NCBI RefSeq assembly: GCF_949987515.2
Contig: NC_082690.1
Span: forward strand, 108,312,400-108,376,399
Direction: 5' to 3'
DNA: 64,000 nt
From: Delphinus delphis
Taxonomy: Eukaryota > Chordata > Mammalia > Artiodactyla > Delphinidae
The notes under the pieces are model-generated. The model saw only the letters and a list, made by a program, of their open reading frames with translations. It had not been told where the DNA came from and searched no databases. This document shows, in pieces, positions 21,108-33,080 of this stretch (within the stretch, counting starts at the first letter, position 1; every line of letters begins with the position of its first letter). The translations under genes were made by a program, and so were the position numbers.

Positions 21108-21419
21108 AAAATACTACAAGGACACGGGGCTGGGGGCGGGGGGGGTGGGGAAGGGGAGGGGGGGATGAATTGGGAGATTGGGTTTGACATAGATACACTA
21201 CCAAGTATAAAATAGACAGCTCGTGGGAACCAGTGATATAGCACAGGGAGCTCGGCTGTGTGCTCTGTGATGACCTAGATGGGTGGGATGGGGGGATGGG
21301 AGGGAGGTCCAAGGGGGCGGGGCTATATGTATACATAGAGCTGATTCACTTCACTGTACAGCAGAAACTAACACAGTGTTGCAAAGCAATTATACTCCAA
21401 TAAAAAAAATACTACAAGG
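21108..21419 (+). mobile_element. 5'-truncated artiodactyl-type L1 3' end
   Basis: The body has the characteristic end of cetartiodactyl L1: 'gggagattgggtttgacat', 'tatagcacagggagctc', 'ctgattcacttcactgtacag', 'gaaactaacacagtg' and 'tatactccaataaaa'. A duplication (AAAATACTACAAGG) lies at about 21108-21121 and 21406-21419. The 5' boundary coincides with a G-rich run. Confidence 0.85.
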
Positions 21420-21949
21420 TCACAAAGGACCTTCCCCAACATTTTCTCACTCATTCATGCCTCCTATCCATTCTCCCAAGCTCCCCCAGCTCCAGGCCGG
21501 CTGCACCCCCTGCCTACCCCTGCACCGCTGTGCGGTCTGGTCTGAGCCCCCTCTGCGCAGAGCTGTGGGTGTAGGGAGCCGGGGACCTGAGGGATCCTCC
21601 TCCCCTCGTGGGGGCGGAGGCCTGTGAGGGCAGCTCGGCTCCTGCTGGGGCTGGAGACAGAGCGCCCAGGAAGCTGGCTGGCCCCCAGAGGTTGTGCCCC
21701 CCGTGGCCTGTCCCATTTCTCGGTCCAGCCCGGCCTGGGCATCTGTTTCAGGATGGAAACGGGAAGGGCGAGGGGCGTCTGTCCGCATTCCGGTTGCTTG
21801 AGTCCCAGGAGCCGTGGCTCCAGTTAAAGGAGGCCCCACTTCTGCCAGGACTTACCTGGCCGCCCCGAGTGCCGTCCTGGGGCGGGGCCCTGGCGTCGGG
21901 GTGCGAGGGCCCGGCCTGGGCAGGGGTCCCCTGGCCACCCCCCGCTTCC

Positions 21950-22500
21950 AGCCCGTCCGCCCCTTCCCCGCCCCCACGCCGCGCGTCTGTTTGGAGAAGA
22001 AAGCGGGCCAATTTGTTTTCATTCAGAGTCACTTAAGATCCCATTTTGGAGAAATGAAAAGAGAAAAGCGCGCTTCCCGCGCCCGGCCCGCTGGGTGCCC
22101 GCTCGTGCCCGGCGGCGCGCTGCTGGGGGGACGGCCCCCCACCCCTTCCCTCCTCGCCCCCTCCCCGCCGGCTCCGGGTCCGAGGGCGGCGGCCCGCAGG
22201 CCGGGCAGCGGCCAGGCCACGCTCATCTGCATGAAGGGCACACTCGCGGCCCATCTGCAAAGGCGCAATTAAACGCGGGGGGCGGGGGCGCCCGAAATTA
22301 GCATTTCCGCGGCCATCTGGCGCGAGGAGCGGGCGCGGCCGGACAAAGGGCGCCGGGCGAGGGGAGAGGCGAGTGTGCCGCGGCATTGACCTGCAAATGA
22401 GGCTTTGTCAGCGCATTAAAGCTGGCCGGACCCCCGACCCCGGACCCCCGCCCCCGCCTGCCCGGCCCGCGGCCCCTCGCGGCCCAGGCCCGGGCCTGGC
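21950..22500. promoter_or_regulatory. CpG-rich patch with AT-rich, octamer-like motifs
   Basis: CpG-dense sequence alternates with short A/T-rich motifs such as GCGCAATTAAA (near 22264), AAATTAGCATTT (near 22296) and CTGCAAATGAGG (near 22391). This mix is typical of CpG-rich developmental enhancers or orphan CpG islands. No transcript or coding frame is supported. Confidence 0.4.
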
Positions 22501-22519
22501 ACTCGGAGGCCTGGGGCCG

Positions 22520-25500
22520 GCCTGGCTCTCGCAGCGCGTGTGCAGGAGGCAGGCCGGGGAGCTTCTGAGCCCCCTGCGCAGGCCTGGTTCTGTGGCTGCA
22601 GTGTCCAGCAGAGCCCCTGGGCCTGGGCCCCCAGCCCCTGCCCCCGTGGTGGCGCCTCTGGGCCCTTGATTGCCCTGCCTACCTTGTGGGTGTCCTGCCT
22701 AGAATCCCAAGTGGTGGGTGGAGAGCGCGTGGATGGGTGGGGGCCGGGTGGGGGAAATATTACCTCGGGGAGCTACTAAAAACTGACCAGCTGATCACCT
22801 GGACATCACCCCACCCCCTACCCCAGTGGTGTTTAAGGCCCTAAATCTTTGAAAACGGTGACTTCGAAGTGTTTTCACTTAGGGCTTTAGAAGTCAGGAA
22901 GTCTTGGCAATGGGAACATAGCTTTCCAGCTTGGTGACCCGGTCTCAATGACAAGCATCCTCCCCTGCCTTGGTCAGGACCAAGCCGTCAGAGAATCCGA
23001 AGCGTGGGAGGGGGTGCCGTCAGAGGGACTGCATGACTTCTCGGCGGGTACAGCTGGGGCCACAGGGAGGGCCCGGGGCCCTGGACGCAAGAGGCAGGAC
23101 GGGGAACCCTGGAGGTAGAGTCCCTGGTCACTGGCAACAGCATTGCTCAGACTCTGGACACCCCCAAAGGACAGTGTGTGGCTGTCTCTGGACCTTAGTT
23201 TCCCCAGGTGCACCAGTGGGTGTCTTGTTGATCCCGTTCGGGGTGGCGCCCGCCTGTGGTCACTGGATCTCCTTTCCCTTCGGCACCAGCTCCCAGCGTA
23301 TCTGAAGGGGTTGTGGGGCGAGGGCGATGAAGCTTCCCGGAGGAGGGACGTAAAGGGAAGGGAGAGGGACCATTGCCCATCCCTGCATCAGCTGGCTGGG
23401 GCTGAGGTCTGGGATTCTGTACAGGGTGTGTGTGGGGGGACACTGGAGATGCAGGTAGGTGCTGGGTTCCGAGGCCGTGAATGCTAGACTGAGTCATGAT
23501 CTGTGGGAGTCTTCAAATACTTCCCCTTAGCAAGAGCCAGAATTCTAAAATCTTCCCAGAAATATATACCTCGGGGCTCAGGTGAGGTCTTTAGCTGCTC
23601 CTTCTGGGGGCCTAATGTCATCAGAGAGAAGCTGCAATTTGAGTAGTCAATAACACTCCAGTGACAATTAGTCTCCCAACTAACTTTCTTGGAAATTGGG
23701 GGTCCAGGGACCGGTGTTTAACACCGAGTCTCTTCGGCAGGTGTGCTCAGACTGGGAGGGTGTCTGGTGTGGGAGCTTTGACTGTCGGCCACCCGGAGGG
23801 GCAGGGGCTGTGAGTGACCCCCAGCCTCATGTGTGGGTCCTGCCTGTGAGGTGGGGCAAAGGTTTCTGGCCTGGGAGCTGTGGTGTTGTTTCTCCACCTG
23901 GGCCTTGCGTTTTTGCTGCGTGAATGGGGCAGAGTAGTACTCGGAGTGGGGGGTGGGCTGGGGTGGAACCCCAGGGGGCTCCCGAGGGACTGCAGTACAG
24001 CTGCAGTACAGGCGCTCCGTCCTGCAGCCTGCGGCTGTCCGTGGGGACGGGGCGCTGGAGGCAGGTACAGCCGGAGAGCAGGTAGAGGGGGTGCCCCCTT
24101 CTCTCCTAAGTGGTTCTTGGTGGGCATCTCCCATTCCCCACGGTCAGGTCCAAGCTATCAGCAAACAGTGGAGCCCAGCACGCAGTGTTGTGAACGACCG
24201 CAGCTCCCTGCTCCCATCCCCAGGAGTTCACAGGTCCAGCCCGAGCTGGCTTCCAGCAGGTCGGCATTTCCTAGACAAATGCCCAAGGGTTCTCCGTGCC
24301 ACGCATCCCCTCCATAACCCACTGAAGGGGCACTATCCTGCCTGTAGGGGAGGCGCTGCAGAGGACACAGTCAGGCAGGGTCTGCCGTGGGTGCCAATTG
24401 CTGTGAGGGGCGAGCCTGAGCCACGTTTGGCTGGCCCTTCAGGAAGTGTTCAGGGAGGAAGGACCCCTCGGCCTGGGCTTTGGCGAGTGAGTAGGAGTTT
24501 GCTAAATGGAGATGGGGAAGGAAGGGCCAGTGTGATGGGTGACGGCGGTGGTGGCAGCCACGCCAGGGGTGGTGACTGGGGGGAGTTGGGGTGGCTGCTG
24601 CTGGTGGGGGGGAGGGTGGTGGTTGGGCGGCTGGGTCTGGAGACCAAGGCTTCCTCCTTTGGGTTTCCAGGCCGTGCTTCTCAAGCTGGGTCCGAGCCTA
24701 TATTCATGCCTCCCGGCTACAGGACGCTCTTTTCAGTGTGACCAGCCGGGCAGAAGAGCTGAGTGACAGGCAACTCGTGGCCCAGCCTTTGGAGAAGCAG
24801 GGCTGCCTCTGAGCCCCGAGGCCTCTGAGCCCCGAGTCCCGGCTGGGGCTTCATGCTCAAGAAGGAGCATGGGGCAGCCTAGGAAGAGCCCTTGAACCTG
24901 GGTCCTGGCTGTGGAACCTGGGCGAGACCTGCATGGCTTCAGGCCTGGCTGCCAGGGTGGGACAGGACGGCACTGTTGCCCCATGGCTGAGTCCGCCTCC
25001 ACTTCCCTCCTTGCTCCATCCCTCTCTTCCTGTCTGGTCCCCAAATGGCCAACCTGGCAGGAGACTTGGCTGCAGGAGACCCTGTTGGAAGAGAAATAGT
25101 CTCCTTCTGTGTCGGGGGCTGGGCCCTGTCTCCCACGGCCTCCATGAGGTCCGTGAGGCTGCAGCCTGCAGGCCTGAGGGTAGGTAGTGGCAGCGGGACA
25201 GCGAGACCATCTGAGGCTGGTGGTCTACAGGACCCCAAGTCATTCTGGGTCTCCTCTGCAGGGTGTTAAGGTGGGAGGGTGTGGGGGGCCTTTTGGACAA
25301 CCTCAATGCAACCCGTGAATCCACTTGCTTCCTAGACTGCCCCGCAGCTGGCCCATCTGTGAAATGGGTCCAGGAAAACATCTTGGTGCGGGTGGGGTGG
25401 GGCTGGCCCTGCTGACCTCGAAGATCTTGGCCCTCTTGGCTGTTTCCTCCACCTGCCTCGCCCTCCCAAAGGCTGCTGCTCGACCCAGCTCTCCTTCTGC

Positions 25501-27192
25501 TCGCTCCGAGGGGACCCCTGGGTCGGCAAGGGCAGGCCATGGGCGCCCCATTTGCCGGCTCCACCCAGCTCTGCTCCTCTACAGTACGGAAACGCGGCAG
25601 TCGAGGCAGGCCCTGCAGCCTTGAGGGCCTCATCCATAAAATGGGTGCAGTAAGACTCGCCTGACCCACGTAGGGCCCTGTGGGGGGACTGCCTGCCTTA
25701 ACGCTCGGTTTGGAGGGTTCCCTGTGCCCGCGCAGGCTGCCTGCTGTCCGTGAGGCTCTGGAGGTGGGGCAGGGTCTCTGCTCCCTTCCCTACCCACCCT
25801 GTCACCTGTCCCGGGCACCCAGGGTAGGGTGCATCGCAGCCCTCCGTCCCCGGCCGTGGCCCCGGGCGGGCGGGCGGACGGTCTGGGCAGTGCTGGCTCT
25901 GGGAACCCGGTGCCCAGGCGTGGGAGGGCCCAGGTTGGGGAGGCGGCCGCCAGGTCGGGCCACGCCGTCCAGCGGAGGCTGAATGGGGGCTCTGTCCTGC
26001 CGCCTGCGGCTGTCATCTGCCGCTGGGATTCGGTTTCCTGGAAGCTGGTGCGGCTGCAGGTGGATTCTGCGCGGCCCGGTGACCTTGCCGCCCGGAGCCC
26101 GGGTGTCTCCGAGCCAGGCGGGGGCCACGGGGGCGGGGAACAATGGGGCCTTCTCCCGGGGGAGCTGGGCCGAGCCGGCAGCGGTAAAGCAATCTGCCCG
26201 CGCCCTCGGGCCTCGTGGGCTTGCTGGCAGGGAGAGGGGCTGCCGGGGGCATCGGTGCCAGGCCTTGGCAGGGCTCGAGGGAGGCTGGGCCAGCCGGGTG
26301 CCTGGTAACCGAAGCCGCCTGGATGCACGCGGGGTTTCGTGGAGCATTTTCAGGGCACGGCTCTGCCTGCCTGCCTCACCTTGGGGCTGGTGGCAGGATG
26401 GAGACGGGCAGGGAGGGAGGAGATGAACGTGCCGGTGGGGGCCAGGGGGCTGGGACAGACCACCCGCTGGCCTCCTGTCTCCCCACGCAGCTTGGGTCCT
26501 GCGGGAGGTGAGCACAGGGGCCGGCCCTCTCCACTCCCTTTGTGGGGACAGAGATGCTCTGGGTGGCGAGGGGGCTTGAGGGCTTCCTGGTGGTTAAGAG
26601 CAGGGAGTTTGGAGTCAGGGGTGCCAGCTCACCATGTGCCCAACCTCCAGGCGCCTCGTTTCCATCCCTTGACACAGGGCACAGCTTGGGGAGTGTTTCC
26701 AGCTGAATCATGCATTCACGTGTGCATGTGTTCCGCCCACAGCTGCCCTCCTGCGTGTGCCTGCCTGGCCGCCTGGGGCCAGACACTGAGTCAGAGGCGG
26801 GTGGCCAGGACTCGGTGCCCCGAGAGGAGGCGTCCTCCTTCGAGCTGCAGCCTCTCCCTGCGAGCCTGAAGGGTCTTTCTGGAGTGTCCGGGCTGCTCTG
26901 CTCCACGGGGTGACGAGCAGAATCAGGGCGGCTGGGCACAGGGCACAGCTCTGGGACAGCGATTTCGGCTCATGGGGCGTGTGGGTCTGGGTGTCCCCAG
27001 TTCGGCCCTCAGTGGTCACACCTAGAAACAGGTGAATGTCCATGCGTAGGGGCACGCTGAGTGTGGGTACAGCAAATGGACAGAGAAGCTCTGTGCAGAA
27101 GCTCAGGAGAACGGAAAGGCCCCTACGGATGGTAGGAGAGAAGGTCCAGCAGCTGAACGGCTCGGATGGCTGGCCGCTACCAACGTGCCCTC
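22520..27192. other. Gene-free intergenic sequence
   Basis: GC-rich, with a further CpG-dense patch near 25840-26230. A short MIR-like remnant sits at about 26585-26690 ('ggttaagagcagggagtttggagtcagg'-type wording, split). No open frame carries a recognisable domain. Confidence 0.4.
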
Positions 27193-27422
27193 GGAGACTG
27201 GGTGCCCGCGGAGCCCGTGTGCCCGCGGAGCCCGTGTGCCCGTGGAGACTGTGTGCCCGCGGAGACTGCGTGCCCGCGGAGACTGTGTGCCCGCGGAGCC
27301 CGCGTGCCCGCGGAGCCCGTGGAGCCCGTGTGCCCGTGGAGCCCGTGTGCCCGCGGAGACTGTGTGCCCGTGGAGCCCGTGTGCCCGTGGAGACTGTGTG
27401 CCCGCGGAGCCCGTGGCACTCG
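27193..27422. repeat. 17-bp minisatellite (about 13.5 units)
   Basis: Units of GGAGCCCGTGTGCCCGC with variants (CCC/ACT at positions 5-7, C/T at the last base) are tandem from 27193. Thirteen full units and one 9-bp partial unit account for all 230 bp. Because 17 is not a multiple of 3, the array cycles through all frames with a 51-bp (17-codon) period, which creates long accidental open frames on both strands. Confidence 0.92.
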
Positions 27423-28079
27423 TACATGTGAATTTGAACCTGGGCTGGGGGTCGGGCTGCTGCACCGGCCGGGAAGGTGAGCACCTGTTCATTCACCTCC
27501 CGGGAGGCGGCTGCCCTTTTCCAGTCTATGGAGGTGAGGTGTTTGAAAACATATAATGAGGATGTTTTCGTGTCTATACCTTGGGGAAAAGTCAGAGGAG
27601 GAAGAGAGGGGGGTGCAGAGGGGACCTCTGGGGACAGTGGGCCTGAGGCGCCGGGGTAGGGCGTTCAGCAGGCGTCTGCTGCACGCGCCTCATCGCCTCG
27701 CTCAAGGTGAGTCTGACGCGTGGCGGTGGTGTGCAGGTGCAGGGGTTGGATGCGTGGCCCGTATTTACAGGTCCCCCCATCGCATCCCCTGCTGTGCCTC
27801 AGTTTCCCCTCGTGTAAGCGGTGGTTCTCAGAGGCTGCATTGCTGAGGCTTCGGAGGGGATGTCTAGGAGGCCTCCCCTGGAGCGGCGGGGAGGGGCCTT
27901 TCCCCTCTGCTGACCAGTCCCTGAACAGGGCAGCGCGGGATCACCCAGGCCTCCTGGGGAGGAGACCGGAGGGCTCAGGGTCAAAAATGGAGTCACAGGC
28001 GGGGCAGGAACCCCACAGGCCTTGTGCCGCAGGGCCGGCCAGCCGAGTGGAAGGCCCACTGATTGCCGCCGGCCTCTCC

Positions 28080-28200
28080 TCTCCAAAGACCTTCTGACGC
28101 GGCCTTGTGGATGGGAGCGGGGATTTGATTGAGACACTTTGAAATTACGCAGTGACGTTACCCACCGTCTGATAGCCGTTTCTTTGGAAAGCGTCCCTGC
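28080..28200. promoter_or_regulatory. Candidate regulatory block with CRE-like site
   Basis: A short AT-rich, non-repetitive block within GC-rich DNA contains TGACGTTA (28153-28160), one base from the CREB/ATF palindrome. Support is weak without conservation data. Confidence 0.25.
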
Positions 28201-28937
28201 CGGATGGGCCCTTCTCCCGGGTGAAGCTATGGCCCCACCCAGGCCCCAGCCCCTCAGGTCAGGGCCTCCACACCTCCACCCCTGAGCGCCTGGGCCTCTC
28301 CCAGCACGAGCCTCCTCTCCCTGAGCCCAGCTGATCCATCTCTGACCTGTCACTTCCATTGTCCTTGGCCAGAGGGGCCGCAGACCCGGCTTCCTGGGGA
28401 GTGGGCTGAGGGCACGGTTGGGGGTGAGCGCTCCCTGCGTGCCTGCCCCCAGGCCCCTCCGGCAGATTCTCTGGCCCCCAGGGGCGCGCCGGGATGGGGC
28501 TGAGGCCGCTCAGAGGGTGTCAGAAGCTGCGAGAGGCTTCTGACACAAGGGCCTCTTGGCTCTGCAGCAGGGGCTGCCTGTCCCCATGGATCCTGGGTCA
28601 CCGATGGCCTCCCTCAGTCATTCCAGAACTGGATGGGGATAATGAGGCCCTTACCCCATCGAGTGACCTGAGCCGGCCAGTCAAGTGGAAGGCCCAGCAG
28701 GGTCCCACTCAATGCGGATTTGCTATGGAGACGTCTACGTCAGGGACAGTTGTGTGTTGCAGTTGTATATAAAGACATGTTGCTGGGCCAGAGAGAACAG
28801 TTCATATGCACGTCTCTCCCTGACCTCAGGAGCTCTGTCGTTGGTGCCTGGTTGTGAGGCTGCTGTGGCTTTTGTCCTGTCTTCTCAGGCTTAGCACCCT
28901 GCTGGCAGCTCTGTGAAGCTGGGGCTGCAAAGACCAT

Positions 28938-29005
28938 ATGAGGCTCAGAGAGGTTAGGGGCCCTGCCCAAAGATGCACAGCTAGAGAGTGGCTGAGTCGG
29001 AATGG
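28938..29005 (-). mobile_element. MIR SINE fragment
   Basis: 'gaggctcagagaggttagggg', 'tgcccaaagatgcacagctag' and 'agtggctgagtcggaat' are the standard MIR core phrases in reverse orientation. Confidence 0.7.
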
Positions 29006-29018
29006 GAACATTCTTGCA

Positions 29019-29020
<2 letters not shown>

Positions 29021-29076
<56 letters not shown>
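29021..29076. repeat. (GT)28 microsatellite
   Basis: A perfect 56-bp GT run, next to the MIR fragment. Likely polymorphic. Confidence 0.98.
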
Positions 29077-29078
<2 letters not shown>

Positions 29079-32000
29079 GGAGTGGGCAGTGGGGAGGAAT
29101 AACACTGAGAAGCCACCAACAGAAGTTCAGTGGGGTTTGGTAGATTCAATCAGTAGTTAGGCTTGTAACAGAGTTTCTTGAAGATCCAACAGGGAGTTTG
29201 GTACTTTCCTGCATGGCAGGTGCAGTGGCAGCCATATTGGAGCCAGTGGGCATGTCCTGATGGAGCCCTTGCATTTCGCTGCATCGGACAGGCATAGTGC
29301 TTCTTGGCTCTTTGGCCCACGTAGGCCAGCAAAGGAGCTATGTTCATACCACCTGGGAATTTTCTGCGTCTTTTTCTCAGATCTGGCCTTTCCGGCCCCA
29401 CCATCTAGTCCGAGAAGGCCAGCTCTTTGTTTTAACCAGTCCATTCCCCTCTGCCTCCTGGCTTCCTGGCCCAGCCACCGACTTCTCTGCCACTGGAAGT
29501 CCTGGTTCTTCTCTGCGGCTTTTTTTCTGATGCAAATTCACACAAGCAGGTGCTGCGTTGGGCCGGTCCTGCCCTGGGCCTTGGTTTCCCCATCTGCACC
29601 AGGGGGGAGGACCCATGTCCCCTGAGGCCTCTCTGCTCTAAGCATCTCCCTCCCCCAGCACAATCTGTGTACCCCACGAGCACCCCGTCAACCCGCCACC
29701 GTGTGTTCTGCCACCGCTACCGGCTTCCTGGGGCCGCAGACCAGGCAGGAAGACGAGGCTGCCGGCATGATTGATCCAGGCAGCCCGCGCCTCCCACTTT
29801 GATGTTGCTCAGAAGGATCACACGCTTCCAACAGGCTGGAAACTCGGAGAGAGTTTTGCCGAGCAGGGTGTGGAGCGGGGCTGGGGGACGGCTGGGGCTT
29901 CCAGAGTCGTGGGCAGGTGGGAGTCCCTGCAGCGTCCAAGCGACACGTTTTCAACTCAGTCTCCACACTCCCCGTCTGTGCAACCTGGGTCCACATGCAG
30001 GAGGCAGGAGGAACTTGGTGTGCCAGGCCCGCGATGGGCACCCGTCCTGGGCTGGCTCTGGGCCTTCTCGGGCTGAGGGGTCACTGCCCAGATGTGGGTG
30101 AGACCTAAGCCTGGGATCAGGTGAGGGGGCGGGAGAGGTGTGGCCCTGGGAATCAAGGGCAGGCCTGCTCCCTCTGGGTGCCACAGAGGTGGGCGCGGGG
30201 ATGAAGGCTTGAGGTGGGGGGTCTGACGACAAGAGCAGGGGGAGGGTCTGAGCATTCTCTGGTGTCCAGTAGGTCCGCCCTGAGCCGAGCTTCCCCCCTC
30301 CTCCACCTTCCGCCTCGCTAAGGGGCCTGGGGGCTGGGGGCTGGGGAGGCGGAGGCGTGGGGATGCAGGGATCCCCAGGCCTCCCCCTGGCATCCTGGTG
30401 CCTCATGGGGTGCTGAGGGGTGCTGAGGGAAGGGCCAAATGACAGAGTTAGGCCCAGCAGGTCACAGAGGGACCTGCTGAGAGAAAAGGATCTGGGAATC
30501 AGAGTGGAACCCCTCCCTCCTGCCACACAGCTAGCACCTGAGACCTGGACTCAGAGGCCTTGGGATGGGGCACAGTTGGCCAGGACCCCCATCTTTAGAG
30601 AAGACCCTTCCTCAGACCAGTGCCTCTGGCCAGTGTCGAGAGCCTCTACCTGCCCCCGCTCCCAGCCCAGGCCCGGTCTGTTGGAGCTGGAGGCAACTCC
30701 CCCCTTGAGCAGGTGGAAACACAGCAGCTGGCCCGCGAGGTCAGAGGTCGCCTGCTCCTGGGCTCGGGTGCCGCCCGGCCGTGAGGCCCTCTGCCCGTCT
30801 GCCGAGGTTCTGCTGCGCGGTGGAAGGGGCGTAGGTGGGGACGGTCAGCTTCCTTAGGGCCTGGCCCCTGGCCCCCCGCACTCGAGGGCAATGGAAGCTC
30901 TGGCTGCTCTGAGCACGCGCTAGGCCTCGCTGCCTGTCTGACCCGTGCCGGGCCTGGTCTCCCCAGCTCCCCAGCCCCCCAGGGCCACAACGATAGGGCC
31001 AGAGCCAGGAAGCGGTGCCGCTGGGGGCTGAGAATGGTGAGGCGGACGCCCTTTCAGACCCCCAGTGAGCCAATGGGGCCCAGGACCGTGAGGGCGGTCC
31101 TAGGATGAAGCCGAGGAAGGCAGGTTTCCGGGGAGCGAGGAAGGGCCTCCCACACCAGGCACTGGCCGCATGTTAGGAAGGGGCCGTCTGTCCCTGAGGG
31201 TGACCCAGCAGGTCCTGCGTGTGGGCCCGTCCCAGGAACCCGGCCCACGGCTGCCTTTTGTCACTCCACCCCTACCTAGCCCAGCTGTCTGACCACCCCA
31301 GTTGGGACGCACACCTGACCCCCTCTTCCAGGGCCCAGGGTGCCCAGCCCTCCTCCCCTGAGCATCCCTCACACGGCACCGCCTGGCGGTGCCCTGCCTG
31401 TTCCAGGCGTGGCCGCAGCCCCAGCAGCGCTGTTAGCCTCTTTCCAAACTCAAATGTTATCCCTTAATTCAACGGGCACTTCCTGCGTACCTAGTGGGGC
31501 CGGGCCCTGTGCCAGGCGCTCCTGGGCCGTGGCTCCCCGTGGGTCCTCAGAGTCCTAGCACAGCCCCCTCTCCAGTGGCAGGCTGGAGGGCCTGGCTCCT
31601 GACCCCTGCCCAGTGCGGGGGTCGGCGGTGCCTGCCAAATGGGTCCTGAGCAGGGAGGGGGCTGTGGCTGCTGGCAGCTTGGGGCCCACTAGAGTGCAGG
31701 GAGGAGCTGTGTGTGTGTGTGTGTGGCGGCAGGGGGGTGGGGGGTGGGGGTGGGGCGTGTCGGCCCGGCTGGAGATAGATGCCCGGTGTCACGGGTGAGT
31801 GGGCAGGGCCTGGGCAGTGGGGGCCAGACTGCTTAGGGTGCAGGACAGCAGGCTGTGGGCACCTTGCTTTGGCTCCGAGGGGGCACTGGGGGGGTGAGGC
31901 TGGACGCAGCAGGGGCCAGGGAGTTGCTCTGAGCGGGCACTGGGGCCAGGCAGTGGGAGTGCGATGAGGCGATAGACCCCAGAGCCGGGCGCCTCCTGGA

Positions 32001-32755
32001 CCATTTTCTGGTTGCCTTTATGAAGCACCTACTGTGTGCTGACCCGGCCCTATGGTCATCAGCTCCTCCCCCACACGCCTTCAAGAGGCACTCTGTTCCC
32101 ATTGCACGGACAGGGGAGGGGGCAGGAGGTGCAGGTCGGCCCCTGGCCCAAGGTTGGGAGGACCTCAGGTTGCCCGGACACTGGCCTCAGAGACTGGCCC
32201 CCGCGGCCGAGCCCCGAGCCCTCCAGATGCCGTCCTCCTGCCCGGCTCCAGAGGGCGCCGATGGGGGAGGGGGCACGGGCAGAGGAGGTGGGTGCCCCGG
32301 GAGGTGGGCAGGGCAGCCCCCCCCCAGCCCCACCCTCTCCCGCCAGCAGATGCTCTCGGCACCCACTGGACATTGAGGACCCCAACAAGGAAGCCCAATT
32401 GGGAGACAAAGGCCGGACGCCGGGGACAAACGCTCACGGACGTTGTCGGCGGGAGCGGCCAGGCAGCCAGGCGAGGCCCACAAAGGGGCCGGGGGAGGGG
32501 CCGGGAATGGGCCTGGGCTGCACATGCCACCGTTGCCCGGGCGACGGCCCTCTCCCGGAGAGGTCTGCTGGGCCATTGTCCGGGGCACACAGGACGTGTC
32601 ATACACCAGATGGCCGTGTGCTGTGTAAGTCAGTTATCGGGGGCAGAGTGAAGGAATGCGGCCGCGCGGCGGGCTGGGGCGCCATCTGTTCCCTCAGACC
32701 GCGGGCACCGGCGGGCATTGAGCTCCTGGCCGGCCGGCCCAGCCTCCACTGCGGC
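29077..32755. other. Gene-free intergenic sequence
   Basis: No supported gene. A short GT run lies at about 31710-31726, and a stretch near 32015-32100 ('tatgaagcacctactgtgtgc') is a fragment of an old dispersed repeat. GC-rich sequence dominates from 29900 on. Confidence 0.4.
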
Positions 32756-33080
32756 TTTAATTAGCTAATTCCATAATTGGGCTTTATTTCAGGTAAATTG
32801 CATTTCACACCCGAGAGGGCTGCAATGGCCCGTCCAGGAGTGAAGCACTCGGGCACTTCGTGCGCAGTCGATAATACGCAAAACAAAGCCGGGCTGGGTG
32901 CAGGGGCCGCGCCCGGCCCAGATGGGCGGCCCGAGCGAGTGCCCCGAGGGCTGGGGGCCGTGCCCGGCAGCGGGCGGGGCGGGGGCACCGTGGAGGGCCC
33001 CGCTCTCCAGCCAGCCGCCTCCTGGGGTTTCCACAAATATTTACTCAACAAGGAAACAACAGCTTTTGCCTTTCCAGTAA
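32740..33080. promoter_or_regulatory. Candidate enhancer with palindromic homeodomain sites
   Basis: AATTAGCTAATT (32759-32770) is a perfect 12-bp palindrome carrying two overlapping TAATTA/TAATT cores, followed by TAATTG at 32774-32779 and 'ttatttcaggtaaattgcatttc'-type AT-rich sequence. CpG-rich sequence follows (32860-33000), then another AT-rich block (33025-33085). It lies about 1 kb beyond the end of the KCNQ1 transcript. The function is inferred. Confidence 0.4.

Noticed and set aside
27193..27422. CRISPR-like array
   Set aside because: Direct tandem 17-bp units without unique spacers in a mammalian genome: a minisatellite.
26708..27556. Several repeat-rich proteins encoded on both strands
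   Set aside because: All are products of the 17-bp minisatellite, which is open in every frame.
29150..29444. Overlapping minus-strand frames that might be a processed pseudogene
   Set aside because: I recognise no parent protein, and there is no poly(A) remnant or target duplication. A protein database search of 29150-29404 (-) would settle it.
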